From the NCBI RefSeq assembly GCF_030380735.1, contig NZ_JAUDRZ010000026.1, positions 745,370 through 809,369 on the forward strand: 64,000 nt of DNA. Direction: 5' to 3'. Below the pieces are notes generated by a model, which did no database searches, was not told where the DNA came from, and was given only the letters and a program-made list of their open reading frames with translations. The position numbers were made by a program, and so were the translations under genes. The DNA comes from Rhizobium sp. S152 (lineage in GTDB: Bacteria; Pseudomonadota; Alphaproteobacteria; Rhizobiales; Rhizobiaceae). Shown here in pieces: positions 1-8,043 of this stretch; position 1 is the stretch's first letter; each line of letters opens with the position of its first letter.

Positions 1-1
1 C

Positions 2-436
2 CCGATGGAAGCAGCCGACGCCTTCCAGGCGGCGCTGAACAGCCCGACCCGCAAGACCCGCGAAGACGCCGCCTACGGCCAGAGCCTCGCGTATCTGCGC
101 GCCGGCCTCTCCAACAATGCCGCCGTCGCCGCCACCAAGGCGCCGCAGACCCGCCAGCGCGCCGCCGAGCTGCAGGTCTCGATCCTCGCCAACCGCGCGC
201 TCGCCGCCTTCGACGCCAAGCGCTACCGCGAAGCCCTGATCTTTCTCGACCAGCGCGCCCAGCTGCAGCAGGAGCGCATCGATTTGATGGTTCTGAGGGG
301 CTATGCCTACCTCAATCTCAAGATGTACGGCGATGCCGAGCGCATCTTCAACGCCGCCGCAGCCACCGGCAGCAAAGACGCCAACCGCGGCCTCGCCGAC
401 GTCAAGGCCGCGACGCATCCGGACTCCGTGGACTGA
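2..436 (+). CDS. TPR-like protein, C-terminal part (cut by window edge)
   Basis: The reading frame is open to the left edge, so only about the last 144 residues are present. The visible part is alanine-rich and helical, with a tetratricopeptide-type unit near the end (pattern L-R-G-Y-A-Y-L-N-L-K-M-Y-x-D-A-E-R-I-F). Such repeats usually mediate protein-protein contacts. The domain that would define the function lies outside the window. It ends 86 bases before a separate secreted-protein gene that has its own ribosome binding site. I cannot name the family from this fragment. Confidence 0.7.
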   Translation, partial: PMEAADAFQAALNSPTRKTREDAAYGQSLAYLRAGLSNNAAVAATKAPQTRQRAAELQVSILANRALAAFDAKRYREALIFLDQRAQLQQERIDLMVLRGYAYLNLKMYGDAERIFNAAAATGSKDANRGLADVKAATHPDSVD

Positions 437-522
437 GCCTAGCGCACCGTGCGAGCTTCGATAGCAAAAAATTAAAACGGAAAGCGCTAGGCTGCCTCGA
501 TATCTCTTGAGGTGGTTTCAAC

Positions 523-942
523 ATGCGTCGCTCATTGCCGTTCATAATCGCGCTTGCCGCAACCTCCTCCGTCGCCTTCGCGGGCACGTCCGGTCCTGAC
601 GTCGGATTGACGTCGAAACTGACGTCATGCGTCGGCAAGTTCGCGGCGGCTGTTCCCTATGAGAGCTACGTTCCGGGTCAGCAGCAATCGCGCGCGGATG
701 CCGCTCTCGCATTGAGGAAGCTGCTGCCATCGGACGCCACAGCCGACATGTCGGTCTACATCGCCGCCGTCAACGACGCCAAGGCAAGCTATGAGCCGGA
801 ACTCGTCCGCGATCCGATGAACACGACGAGGATCATCCGCGCGCTGATGGAAGAGTGCAACGCCTACGCAACCCAGGCGCTCAAGTCGAGAAGCGTGCCG
901 AACCAGCGCGTGGCAACGGGCGAGACCGCCAACAACCAGTGA
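523..942 (+). CDS. Small secreted hypothetical protein
   Basis: This encodes 139 residues. The start is an ATG preceded by a good GAGGTGG ribosome binding site. The N-terminus is a clear signal peptide: two arginines, a hydrophobic stretch (PFIIALAATSSVAFA) and an Ala-x-Ala cleavage context at about residue 20, so the protein should be exported. The mature part has two cysteines (residues about 38 and 113) that could form a disulfide. I recognise no domain. It stands alone between the TPR gene and topoisomerase IB. Confidence 0.65.
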   Translation: MRRSLPFIIALAATSSVAFAGTSGPDVGLTSKLTSCVGKFAAAVPYESYVPGQQQSRADAALALRKLLPSDATADMSVYIAAVNDAKASYEPELVRDPMNTTRIIRALMEECNAYATQALKSRSVPNQRVATGETANNQ

Positions 943-992
943 TGCAGGTGCGGCCCGGAACCTAAGCCCGGCTCCGACGTTCTTCGCTCACT

Positions 993-2069
993 GTGGATCA
1001 GAGAGCAAATTACAAAAGAGAACCCGAGACCTCGATCGCGACCGCATCCGCGGGCGAGAGTCTGGTATTCGTACCCAGCCTCGACGAGGGCATCACCCGT
1101 CGCGAGGGCAAGAATGGCTTTCTCTATTACGATGCCGACGGCAAGCGCCTGACCGACAGCGCCGAGATCGACCGCATCAACGCGCTCGCCATCCCGCCCG
1201 CCTATACCGACGTGCTGATCTCCGCCGACCCTCGCTCGCACCTGCAGGCGACCGGTCGCGACGCGCGCGGGCGCAAACAGTACCGCTATCACCCCGAATG
1301 GACGGCCGAGCGCGGCCGCACCAAGTTCGAGCGGCTGGCCGAGTTCGCCGAAGCCCTTCCCGCCATCCGCCAGAAGGTCGACAAGGATTTGCGGCTGCGC
1401 TCGCCGACCATGGACAAGGCGCTGGCAACGGTGGTCTGGCTGCTAGACAACCTCTTCATCCGCGTCGGCAATGCCGCCTATGCCGAGGAGAACCGTTCCT
1501 ACGGTCTGACCACGCTGCGCAACCGTCACGTCAGGATCACGGGATCGAACGTGCATTTCCGGTTCAAGGGCAAATCCGGCAAGGAGTGGCGCCTCAGCCA
1601 CGGCGACCGCCGCATCACCCGCGCCATCCGCATGCTGCAGGAACTGCCGGGACAGCAGCTGTTCCAGTATGTCGACGAAGACGGCGATTGCCATCCGATC
1701 CGCTCGCAGGACGTCAACGCCTATATCAAGCAGGCGACCGGCGACGACTTCACCTCGCGCCAGTTCCGCACCTGGGGCGCGACGCGCATGGCGGCGACGG
1801 CGCTTGCGGCGCAGGAGCCGATGGAAAGCATCCGCGCCCGCAAGATCCAGGTCAACGAGGTTATCGACGCCGTCGCGGCACGCCTCGTCAACACCCGCGC
1901 CGTCTGCCGCTCCTCTTATATCCATCCCGAGGTTTTCGAGGATTTCGAGAGCGGCGACCTCGCCGCCATCGCCCGCATGCGCCCGAGCCGCAGCAGGAAG
2001 CTAGGCCAGTGGATGGAGCAGGACGAGATCGCCGTGATGCGCTGGCTGCAGCGGACGAACGGCGATTGA
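993..2069 (+). CDS. DNA topoisomerase IB
   Basis: A 358-residue protein of the poxvirus-like bacterial type IB topoisomerase family, which relaxes supercoils by nicking one strand through a 3'-phosphotyrosine. An N-terminal DNA-binding part includes the phrase RYHPEWTAERG. The catalytic part (about residues 110-320) contains the conserved FRTWGAT segment and a serine-tyrosine followed by I-H-P near residue 308; this tyrosine is the expected nucleophile. Length is typical for the family. The start is GTG with no strong ribosome binding site, so the exact N-terminus is uncertain. It lies directly upstream of the end-joining genes on the same strand as the first ku, 80 bases away, which may mean shared expression. 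Confidence 0.93.
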   Translation: MDQRANYKREPETSIATASAGESLVFVPSLDEGITRREGKNGFLYYDADGKRLTDSAEIDRINALAIPPAYTDVLISADPRSHLQATGRDARGRKQYRYHPEWTAERGRTKFERLAEFAEALPAIRQKVDKDLRLRSPTMDKALATVVWLLDNLFIRVGNAAYAEENRSYGLTTLRNRHVRITGSNVHFRFKGKSGKEWRLSHGDRRITRAIRMLQELPGQQLFQYVDEDGDCHPIRSQDVNAYIKQATGDDFTSRQFRTWGATRMAATALAAQEPMESIRARKIQVNEVIDAVAARLVNTRAVCRSSYIHPEVFEDFESGDLAAIARMRPSRSRKLGQWMEQDEIAVMRWLQRTNGD

Positions 2070-2149
2070 TCGTCCGCGCTCCGCCGGAACGAAATCGCCC
2101 TTCGCCCGTTATCGCCGGATAGCCGGACTTTGCTTTTTGAGAGGGCCAG

Positions 2150-2959
2150 ATGGCACGTCAGACCTATTGGAAGGGCTACCTCAAGCTTTCGCTCGTTACA
2201 GCCGCCGTGTCGCTGACGCCCGCGACCACGGAAAGCAACCAGCTGCGCTTCCATGTGCTCAACCGCAAGACAAAGAACCGCGTCGAAAGCCGCTATCTCG
2301 ACAGTGTCACCCACAAGCCCATATCAGCCAAGGACCAGGCCAAGGGCTATCCGCGCGGCGAGGACGACTATGTCGTGCTGGAGGACGAGGAGCTCGACGA
2401 GGTCGGCTTGGAGAGCACCCGCACCATCGACATCGACACCTTCGTGCCGCGCGGCTCGATCGACTGGATCTGGTACGACAAGCCGCATTTTCTCGCCCCC
2501 GAGGACAAGGTCGGCATCGAGGCCTTCTGCGTCATCCGCGAGGCGATGAAGGCGAGCGACGTCGTCGGCATCGCGCGTCTGGTGCTCTACCGCCGCGAGC
2601 GCGCCGTTCTGCTGCAGCCGCAGGGCAAGGGCATCATCCTCTGGACGCTGCATTTCGGCGACGAGGTCCGCCAGCCGGTCGCAGCACTCGACAGCCACCA
2701 GAAGGTGGATTCGACCGTCGTCGGGCTGATGAACAAGCTGGTCAAGGACCGCACCGAGGACTGGAAGCCCTCCATGGTTCAGGACCCGATCCAGAAGCGT
2801 CTCAGGGCGATGATCAAGGCCAAGCAGAAGAGCCTGCCGAAGCCGACACCGTCGACCAAGCGCGCACCGGTGAAATCGACAGGCAACGTCGTCAACATGA
2901 TGGACGCCCTGAAGAAGAGCCTCGCCAAGGAAACCGGCGGCCGGCCGAAGTCGCACTAG
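2150..2959 (+). CDS. ku: Ku protein (NHEJ), copy 1
   Basis: A 269-residue bacterial Ku. The homodimer forms a ring on double-strand DNA ends and recruits LigD for non-homologous end joining. The core Ku beta-barrel spans about residues 5-215, beginning with the typical W-K-G-Y-L-K-L-S-L-V and N-R-K-T-K-N-R-V segments. The C-terminus carries the short hydrophobic motif V-V-N-M-M-D-A-L-K followed by a basic tail, the region that in bacterial Ku contacts LigD. It is convergent with ligD, with only 7 bases between the two stop codons. It differs clearly from the second Ku at 5504-6349, so it is an old paralog and not a recent duplication. Confidence 0.95.
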   Translation: MARQTYWKGYLKLSLVTAAVSLTPATTESNQLRFHVLNRKTKNRVESRYLDSVTHKPISAKDQAKGYPRGEDDYVVLEDEELDEVGLESTRTIDIDTFVPRGSIDWIWYDKPHFLAPEDKVGIEAFCVIREAMKASDVVGIARLVLYRRERAVLLQPQGKGIILWTLHFGDEVRQPVAALDSHQKVDSTVVGLMNKLVKDRTEDWKPSMVQDPIQKRLRAMIKAKQKSLPKPTPSTKRAPVKSTGNVVNMMDALKKSLAKETGGRPKSH

Positions 2960-2966
2960 AGACGGC

Positions 2967-5501
2967 TTATTTCTTCCGCTTCTGCAACGGTGCCGCCGCG
3001 TCGAAAAAATCCGCCCAGGGATCGCTCTTCAGGCTCTCTAGCCTGAGCGGCGCATTGTCGATGGTGAAATAGGCCGGGCCGATCTCCTCGGTCAGCTCCT
3101 CCCAGGCAAGCGGCATCGAAACGGCCGCACCCGGACGGGCCCGCGTCGAATAGGCGGCGACCGCCGTATTGCCGCGGCCGTTCCTGAGATAGTCGATGAA
3201 GATCTTGCCCGTCCGTTTCGCCTTGGTGGCCGTGGCGAGGTACTTCTCCGGCTGATCCGCCGACATGTCGTCGGCCAGCGATTTCGCGAAGGCCTTCGCC
3301 TCCGCCCACCCGGCCTTGGGGGCGAGCGGGGTCACCACATGCAGCCCCTTGCCGCCTGAGGTCTTGACGAAGGCCGCGAGCCCCGCGGCCTCGATGCGCT
3401 CCTTCAGCTCCCGTGCCGCCGCGATGATCTCGGTCCAGGCGACGCCCTCGGCGGGATCGAGGTCCATGGTGATCATATCAGGCTTCTCCCAAGCGTCGGT
3501 GGTGGCGCCCCAGGGGTGGATCTCCAAGACCGCCGATTGCACCAGCGCGACGAGACCGTCGAAATCGGAAATCCTCAGAAGCTTCTCGCCGCCCTTGTCC
3601 TTGGGATCGGTGATCTCCTCGATATGCGCGTTCATGCCCTTCCAGGCGTGTTTCTGGAAGAAACGCTGGTGGCCGTCGATGCCGTCGGGGCAGCGCAGCA
3701 GGGCGAGCGGCCGCTTGACGACATAGGGCTCGATGAACCGCCACACCTGCGCGTAGTAGCCCGCAAGTCCCTCCTTGGTGACACCCTCGTCGGGCCAGTA
3801 GATCCGATCGGGATGCGTCAGCTTCACGCTGGTCTGCGGCAGTTGCTGTTTTTCCATCTTGCCCGTCTCGCGCACGACCTTTTCGGCCGGCTTGTCCTCG
3901 CGCAATCCCCTGAAGGCGGCGTGGCGAAGATTGCCGTCGGCCGACATTGCCTGATACTCCACCTCGGCGACAAGCCTCGGCTCCACATAGACGAGACCGC
4001 GCCGCTCGACCGATGTCAGCGTGTCATCGAAAGGGCTGTCCTTGCGCTCCATCTCCGAAAGCCGTTCGTAGAGCATCTGCGCGGTGGCGACGGTATAGCC
4101 CGTCCCCACCCGGCCGACATGCTTGAGCTTGCCGCCGCTGTAATACCCCATGGCCAGCGAGCCGATCGCATTCTTGGTCGCGGTGGATGGCACATAGCCG
4201 CCGATGACGAATTCCTGGCGGTTGGAGCACTTCGACTTTATCCAGTCGCCGTTGCGACCGGAGCTGTAGGTGCTGCTGCCGAGCTTCGAGATGATCCCTT
4301 CGAGGCCGAGCTGGCAGGCGTGGTTGAGCACGACCGCGCCCCTCTCCTCGAAGTGCGCGCTGTAGCGCAGCCTGCCCTCCTCGCCCGTGATCACCGTCTG
4401 AAGCAACGCCTTGCGGTCGATCAGCGCCGCCTGCCTGAGGTCGTGCCCGTCGAGATAGAGGAGATCGAAGGCATAGAACACGAAGCGATCGCTGCGCCCC
4501 TCGCTGAGATCGTTCTGCAGCGCCGAGAAATCCGAAGCGCCGGTCTCCCGCTCGACGGCGATCTCGCCATCGATGACGGCGGCGCGAACGCCGAGGCCGG
4601 CGAAAGCGCCGACGATCTCCTTGCCGAACTTCTCCGTCCAGTCGAGGCCGCTGCGCGTCAGCATCGCCACCTTGCCGTCTTCGATCCTCACCTGCAGCCG
4701 GTAACCGTCGAACTTGATCTCGTGGATCCATTCCTCGCCTGCAGGCGGCTTGGTCTTCAGCTTGGCGAGCTGCGGCTCGATGAAATCGGGCATCGCGGCT
4801 TCCTGCGCCCCATCAGGCCATGTCCGCTTGCGCGGCCTCGCCGTCTTGGGCGCGGCCTTGTTCGCCGGTTTCGCGTCCGCAGCAGGCTTCGCATCGCCTT
4901 TCGGCCTGGATTGCCAGGTCGCGTCCGGGTTCTTCGCGACATCCTCGATGCGGCGCCCGGTCTTGGCTGATTCGGGCATGAGCTCGAGGATATCGCCCTT
5001 GTGCCGGGCCTCCTCGTCCTCCGCCTTTATCAGCAGCCAGTTCTCGCGCTTCTCGCCCGGCTTGCCGTGCATCCTGACCAGATGCCAGCGGCCCTTCAGC
5101 TTCTCGCCATCGAGATCGAATTCGAGGTGGCCCTTCTTGTAGGCCTTGTGGACATCGCCGTGCGGCGCCCAGGTCCCTCGGTCCCAGACGATGACGGTGC
5201 CGCCGCCATACTGGCCCTTCGGGATGATGCCTTCGAAATCGCCATAGTCGAGCGGATGGTCCTCGACATGCACCGCAAGCCGCTTCTCGTCGGGATCGAG
5301 GCTCGGCCCACGCGTCACCGCCCAGCTTTTCAATACCCCGTCCATCTCCAGGCGAAAATCGTAATGCAGCCGCGTCGCGTCGTGCTTCTGGATCACGAAG
5401 CTCAGCGCATTGCTGCCTGCAGCCTCGGTGGCGCGGCGCCCGCCACGCGGCTCCGGCGTCAGCTTGAAATTGCGCTTGGCCTGATAGGTCTCGAGCGCCA
5501 T
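2967..5501 (-). CDS. ligD: Multifunctional NHEJ DNA ligase LigD
   Basis: An 844-residue ATP-dependent DNA ligase D with three modules. The N-terminal phosphoesterase (about 30-170) shows the metal-site pattern H40, H46, D48, R50, H82, Y86. The ligase module (about 238-535) has the nucleotidyl-transfer motif E-I-K-F-D-G-Y-R with K263 as the adenylated lysine. The C-terminal primase/polymerase module (about 560-835) has the catalytic pair D680 and D682 in M-D-L-D-P-A-E-G. The order PE-LIG-POL is that of many proteobacterial LigD proteins. Residues about 195-235 form a Lys/Ala/Pro linker between PE and ligase. The start codon lies 2 bases after the stop of the upstream ku, so the two are translationally linked. 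Confidence 0.96.
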   Translation of the reverse strand: MALETYQAKRNFKLTPEPRGGRRATEAAGSNALSFVIQKHDATRLHYDFRLEMDGVLKSWAVTRGPSLDPDEKRLAVHVEDHPLDYGDFEGIIPKGQYGGGTVIVWDRGTWAPHGDVHKAYKKGHLEFDLDGEKLKGRWHLVRMHGKPGEKRENWLLIKAEDEEARHKGDILELMPESAKTGRRIEDVAKNPDATWQSRPKGDAKPAADAKPANKAAPKTARPRKRTWPDGAQEAAMPDFIEPQLAKLKTKPPAGEEWIHEIKFDGYRLQVRIEDGKVAMLTRSGLDWTEKFGKEIVGAFAGLGVRAAVIDGEIAVERETGASDFSALQNDLSEGRSDRFVFYAFDLLYLDGHDLRQAALIDRKALLQTVITGEEGRLRYSAHFEERGAVVLNHACQLGLEGIISKLGSSTYSSGRNGDWIKSKCSNRQEFVIGGYVPSTATKNAIGSLAMGYYSGGKLKHVGRVGTGYTVATAQMLYERLSEMERKDSPFDDTLTSVERRGLVYVEPRLVAEVEYQAMSADGNLRHAAFRGLREDKPAEKVVRETGKMEKQQLPQTSVKLTHPDRIYWPDEGVTKEGLAGYYAQVWRFIEPYVVKRPLALLRCPDGIDGHQRFFQKHAWKGMNAHIEEITDPKDKGGEKLLRISDFDGLVALVQSAVLEIHPWGATTDAWEKPDMITMDLDPAEGVAWTEIIAAARELKERIEAAGLAAFVKTSGGKGLHVVTPLAPKAGWAEAKAFAKSLADDMSADQPEKYLATATKAKRTGKIFIDYLRNGRGNTAVAAYSTRARPGAAVSMPLAWEELTEEIGPAYFTIDNAPLRLESLKSDPWADFFDAAAPLQKRKK

Positions 5502-5503
5502 GG

Positions 5504-6349
5504 TCAGCTCGCCTTCTTGGCGCCCCGACCGGCGCTGGCGGACGTCTTGGCACCCTTTGCCGCCTTAGCGCCGCCGCTAAGCTTGGCGCTCTGCCGCAGC
5601 GCTTCCATCAGATCGATCACCTTGCCTTCGGGCTTCGGCTTCTTCTTCGGCGGCGCCTTGCCCTCGATCTTCGCCTTCACCAGTTCCGCCAGCGCGATCT
5701 CGTAGCGGTCCTCGTATTCCTGCGGATTGAAGCTTCCCTTCTTGGTGCCGATGATATGCCCTGCGAGCTCGATCATCTCCTTGTCGAACTTCATGTCGGG
5801 AATGTCCTTGAACACGGTATCGGCGTTGCGCACCTCGTAGTCGAAGTTGAGCGTGGTCGCGATCACGTGGTCGTCCTGCGGCCGGATCAGCACGGTGCGG
5901 TTCTTGCGAAACAGCACCGCCTCCGCGATCGCCGCCACCTTCTGCTTGCGCATCGCCTCCATGATCACGACAAGCGCCTCCGCGTCGTCATCGGTAACGG
6001 GCGCCAGATGATAGGGCTTGTCGAAGTAGAGCATGTTGATCTCGTCATAGGGCACGAAGTTCTGGACGTTCAGAACCTTGTCGCTCTCGGGCATCAGCCC
6101 GGCGATCTCGTCGCCCTCGATCATGATGTAATCGCCACTGTCGAGCTGATAGCCCTTCACCTGGTCGTCGCGATCCACCGGCTTTCCCGTTTCGCTGTCC
6201 ACGAAGGCGCGCTCGACGCGGTGGCCGGTCTTGCGGTTGATGATGTTGAAGGAGATGCGATCGGAGGCGGAGATCGCGGTATAAAGCCCCACGGCACACA
6301 CGAGGTCACCCACCTTCAGGTGCCCCTTCCAGCTTGCCCTCGCTGCCAT
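5504..6349 (-). CDS. ku: Ku protein (NHEJ), copy 2
   Basis: A 281-residue bacterial Ku with the core fold at about residues 5-225 (start segment W-K-G-H-L-K-V-G-D; N-R-K-T-G-H-R-V). The C-terminal tail is very basic and contains V-I-D-L-M-E-A-L-R, the conserved LigD-contact motif, followed by Lys/Ala/Gly repeats that probably add DNA affinity. The start has GGAG six bases upstream. It lies between a small gene (12 bases upstream) and ligD (2 bases downstream), a tight three-gene operon. Since it is co-transcribed with ligD, this is probably the main partner of this ligase. Confidence 0.95.
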   Translation of the reverse strand: MAARASWKGHLKVGDLVCAVGLYTAISASDRISFNIINRKTGHRVERAFVDSETGKPVDRDDQVKGYQLDSGDYIMIEGDEIAGLMPESDKVLNVQNFVPYDEINMLYFDKPYHLAPVTDDDAEALVVIMEAMRKQKVAAIAEAVLFRKNRTVLIRPQDDHVIATTLNFDYEVRNADTVFKDIPDMKFDKEMIELAGHIIGTKKGSFNPQEYEDRYEIALAELVKAKIEGKAPPKKKPKPEGKVIDLMEALRQSAKLSGGAKAAKGAKTSASAGRGAKKAS

Positions 6350-6361
6350 GATCCGCTCCCG

Positions 6362-6625
6362 TCAGTTGCTGTTTTGAGGTTTCCTGTGCCGCTTGTCGAT
6401 CGCGATGATCTCTTCGATGGAGGCGATATCGTCGCTGGTGACGACAGGCACCGGATCGGCGGCGATCGCCTGCAGCACCTCCCGGGAAATCTCGCCGTTG
6501 CGGATCACCCATTCCAGCGTCTCGCGGGTCTCGCGCTCGGCCTTCAGCTGCGCGTAGAGCGCCACGATCAGCCGATCGCGGCCATCCATCCCGTTTTCCT
6601 GCTTGATTTTCCTCATTTGAGCCAT
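6362..6625 (-). CDS. Small hypothetical protein leading the ku-ligD operon
   Basis: Up to 87 residues from the first ATG. A second ATG at 6589 has a better AGGA ribosome binding site and would give 75 residues. The protein is charged and mostly helical, with a central segment rich in Arg/Glu (L-K-A-E-R-E-T-R-E-T-L-E) that could be a coiled coil. No signal peptide, membrane segment or metal-binding cluster is visible. It ends 12 bases before the second ku, so it is probably co-transcribed with ku and ligD. I do not recognise the family; a role in end joining is only suggested by position. Confidence 0.6.
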   Translation of the reverse strand: MAQMRKIKQENGMDGRDRLIVALYAQLKAERETRETLEWVIRNGEISREVLQAIAADPVPVVTSDDIASIEEIIAIDKRHRKPQNSN

Positions 6626-6721
6626 CGCGTCCGCCCAATCCGTGAACCAGCCGAATCAACCTGTCAGACGCGGAAAAGTTCCGCCAATGCAGGCAAAGCC
6701 GCGATTTTCTGAAAGTCGCTG

Positions 6722-7735
6722 TTAGCGCATCGGCCCGGTCGACTCGCGAAGGATCAGCTCCACCGGCCAGAGCTCGTGAATTTCGCTCGCCGATCGCCCT
6801 GCCAGGAGTTGCAGGACGAGATCGGCGCAACGCGTTCCGGCCGCACGCATGGAGGAACGCGTCGCCGACAGCGACGGCGCCATGTTGTCGGCGCTGAGAT
6901 AGGGAAACACGTCGTCATGGGCGATGACGGACACGTCCCGCCCCACCTGCAGCCCCAGCGACCGCGCTGCGCGGTAGACCCCGAGCGCCGTCATCATCGA
7001 GCCCGCGACGATCGCCGTCGGCGGGTTCGGCTGCTCGAGGAACGAGCGCGCAAAGCGGAAGCCGAGCTCGTCGGTAAAATTGCCACTGGCGACCAGCTCC
7101 GGATCGAACTCGATCCCGCGCACCTGAAGCGCATTGCGATAGCCGTTGTCGCGGTGCAGCGCATAGGTCGCGCCCGGCCGCCCGTTGATCATCGCGATCC
7201 TCGTGTGACCGAGGTCCATCAGGTGCGAGGTCGCCCGCCGCACCGCACCTTCGTTGTCGATGTCGAGCCAGGCATGCGGCACGTCGATATCGGATCGGCC
7301 ATGCACGAGAAACGGCATTCCGAGCTTGTGTAGCAGCGCGATGCGCTCGTCGTTGGGCCGCGGCGAATGCATGATGATCGCATCGACGCGGCGACTTTCC
7401 ACCAGCCGGCGATAGAGCTGCATCTCCTCCTCGTAGTTGGCATCGGCGAGCGGAATGACGAGGATGTCGGTATCCTCGCCCACCAGCTGCTCGGCCATGC
7501 CGGCCATGAACTCGGCGAAGTGGAACTCGCCGGCGCGTCCCATGACCACGCCGATCGCCCCCACCCGCCCGGTCTTAAGCCTGACAGCGTTAACATTGGG
7601 GCGATAGCCGAGCCGCACCGCCTCCTCCGCCACCCGGGCGCGGGTGATCTCACTGACCTCGGGATAGCCGCTCAACGCGCGACTGACGGTCGTCGGCGAC
7701 AGCCCAAGCTGCTTTGCGAACTCTTTAAGCTTCAT
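6722..7735 (-). CDS. thuR: LacI-family transcriptional regulator (thuR-like)
   Basis: A 337-residue LacI/GalR repressor. Residues 1-50 form the helix-turn-helix (K-E-F-A-K-Q-L-G-L-S-P-T-T-V-S-R-A-L-S-G-Y) and hinge; residues about 60-335 form the periplasmic-binding-protein-like sugar sensor and dimerisation domain. It is divergent from the thuE-like operon with 308 bases between the starts, the standard arrangement for a local regulator of a sugar ABC operon. In Sinorhizobium meliloti a LacI regulator lies in the same place beside thuEFGKAB. Binding to the AAATCGATTT-type sites in the intergenic region is inferred. Confidence 0.85.
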   Translation of the reverse strand: MKLKEFAKQLGLSPTTVSRALSGYPEVSEITRARVAEEAVRLGYRPNVNAVRLKTGRVGAIGVVMGRAGEFHFAEFMAGMAEQLVGEDTDILVIPLADANYEEEMQLYRRLVESRRVDAIIMHSPRPNDERIALLHKLGMPFLVHGRSDIDVPHAWLDIDNEGAVRRATSHLMDLGHTRIAMINGRPGATYALHRDNGYRNALQVRGIEFDPELVASGNFTDELGFRFARSFLEQPNPPTAIVAGSMMTALGVYRAARSLGLQVGRDVSVIAHDDVFPYLSADNMAPSLSATRSSMRAAGTRCADLVLQLLAGRSASEIHELWPVELILRESTGPMR

Positions 7736-8043
7736 GCCCAGCCACGTCTTTCGATCCCCGCGATTCCCCTAACCTAGCGAGGCTTGGCCCGATGATCCAG
7801 CCGATCGCCGACAACTAGCCAAATCGATTTCAATTTTCTATATCGCAATATGCCAGCGTAAGTCTTTCTCCACATGCAAAAATTGCATCATCCGCATGAT
7901 ATCATTCCAGAATCGCTGACCGCGCCTATCGACGATTGTTCATAAAGTGACCCGCTTGACTTGCCGTAGCGCATCTGACAGTTTTTCGAAACCAAATCGT
8001 TTTCAAATTGGAAGGCGCAATGGTTCTTTTTGGGAGGAAGATC
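7736..8043. promoter_or_regulatory. thuR-thuE divergent control region
   Basis: This 308-base gap holds no gene and is AT-rich relative to its flanks. It contains two similar LacI-type elements: the perfect palindrome AAATCGATTT at 7821-7830 and AAATCGTTTT at 7994-8003, each followed directly by CAA. A separate palindrome, ATGCAA-aaa-TTGCAT, is at 7874-7888. A possible -35 TTGACT sits at 7956-7961 ahead of thuE, but its -10 is weak. The site at 7994 is only about 40 bases before the thuE start, a position suited to repression. Confidence 0.5.
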
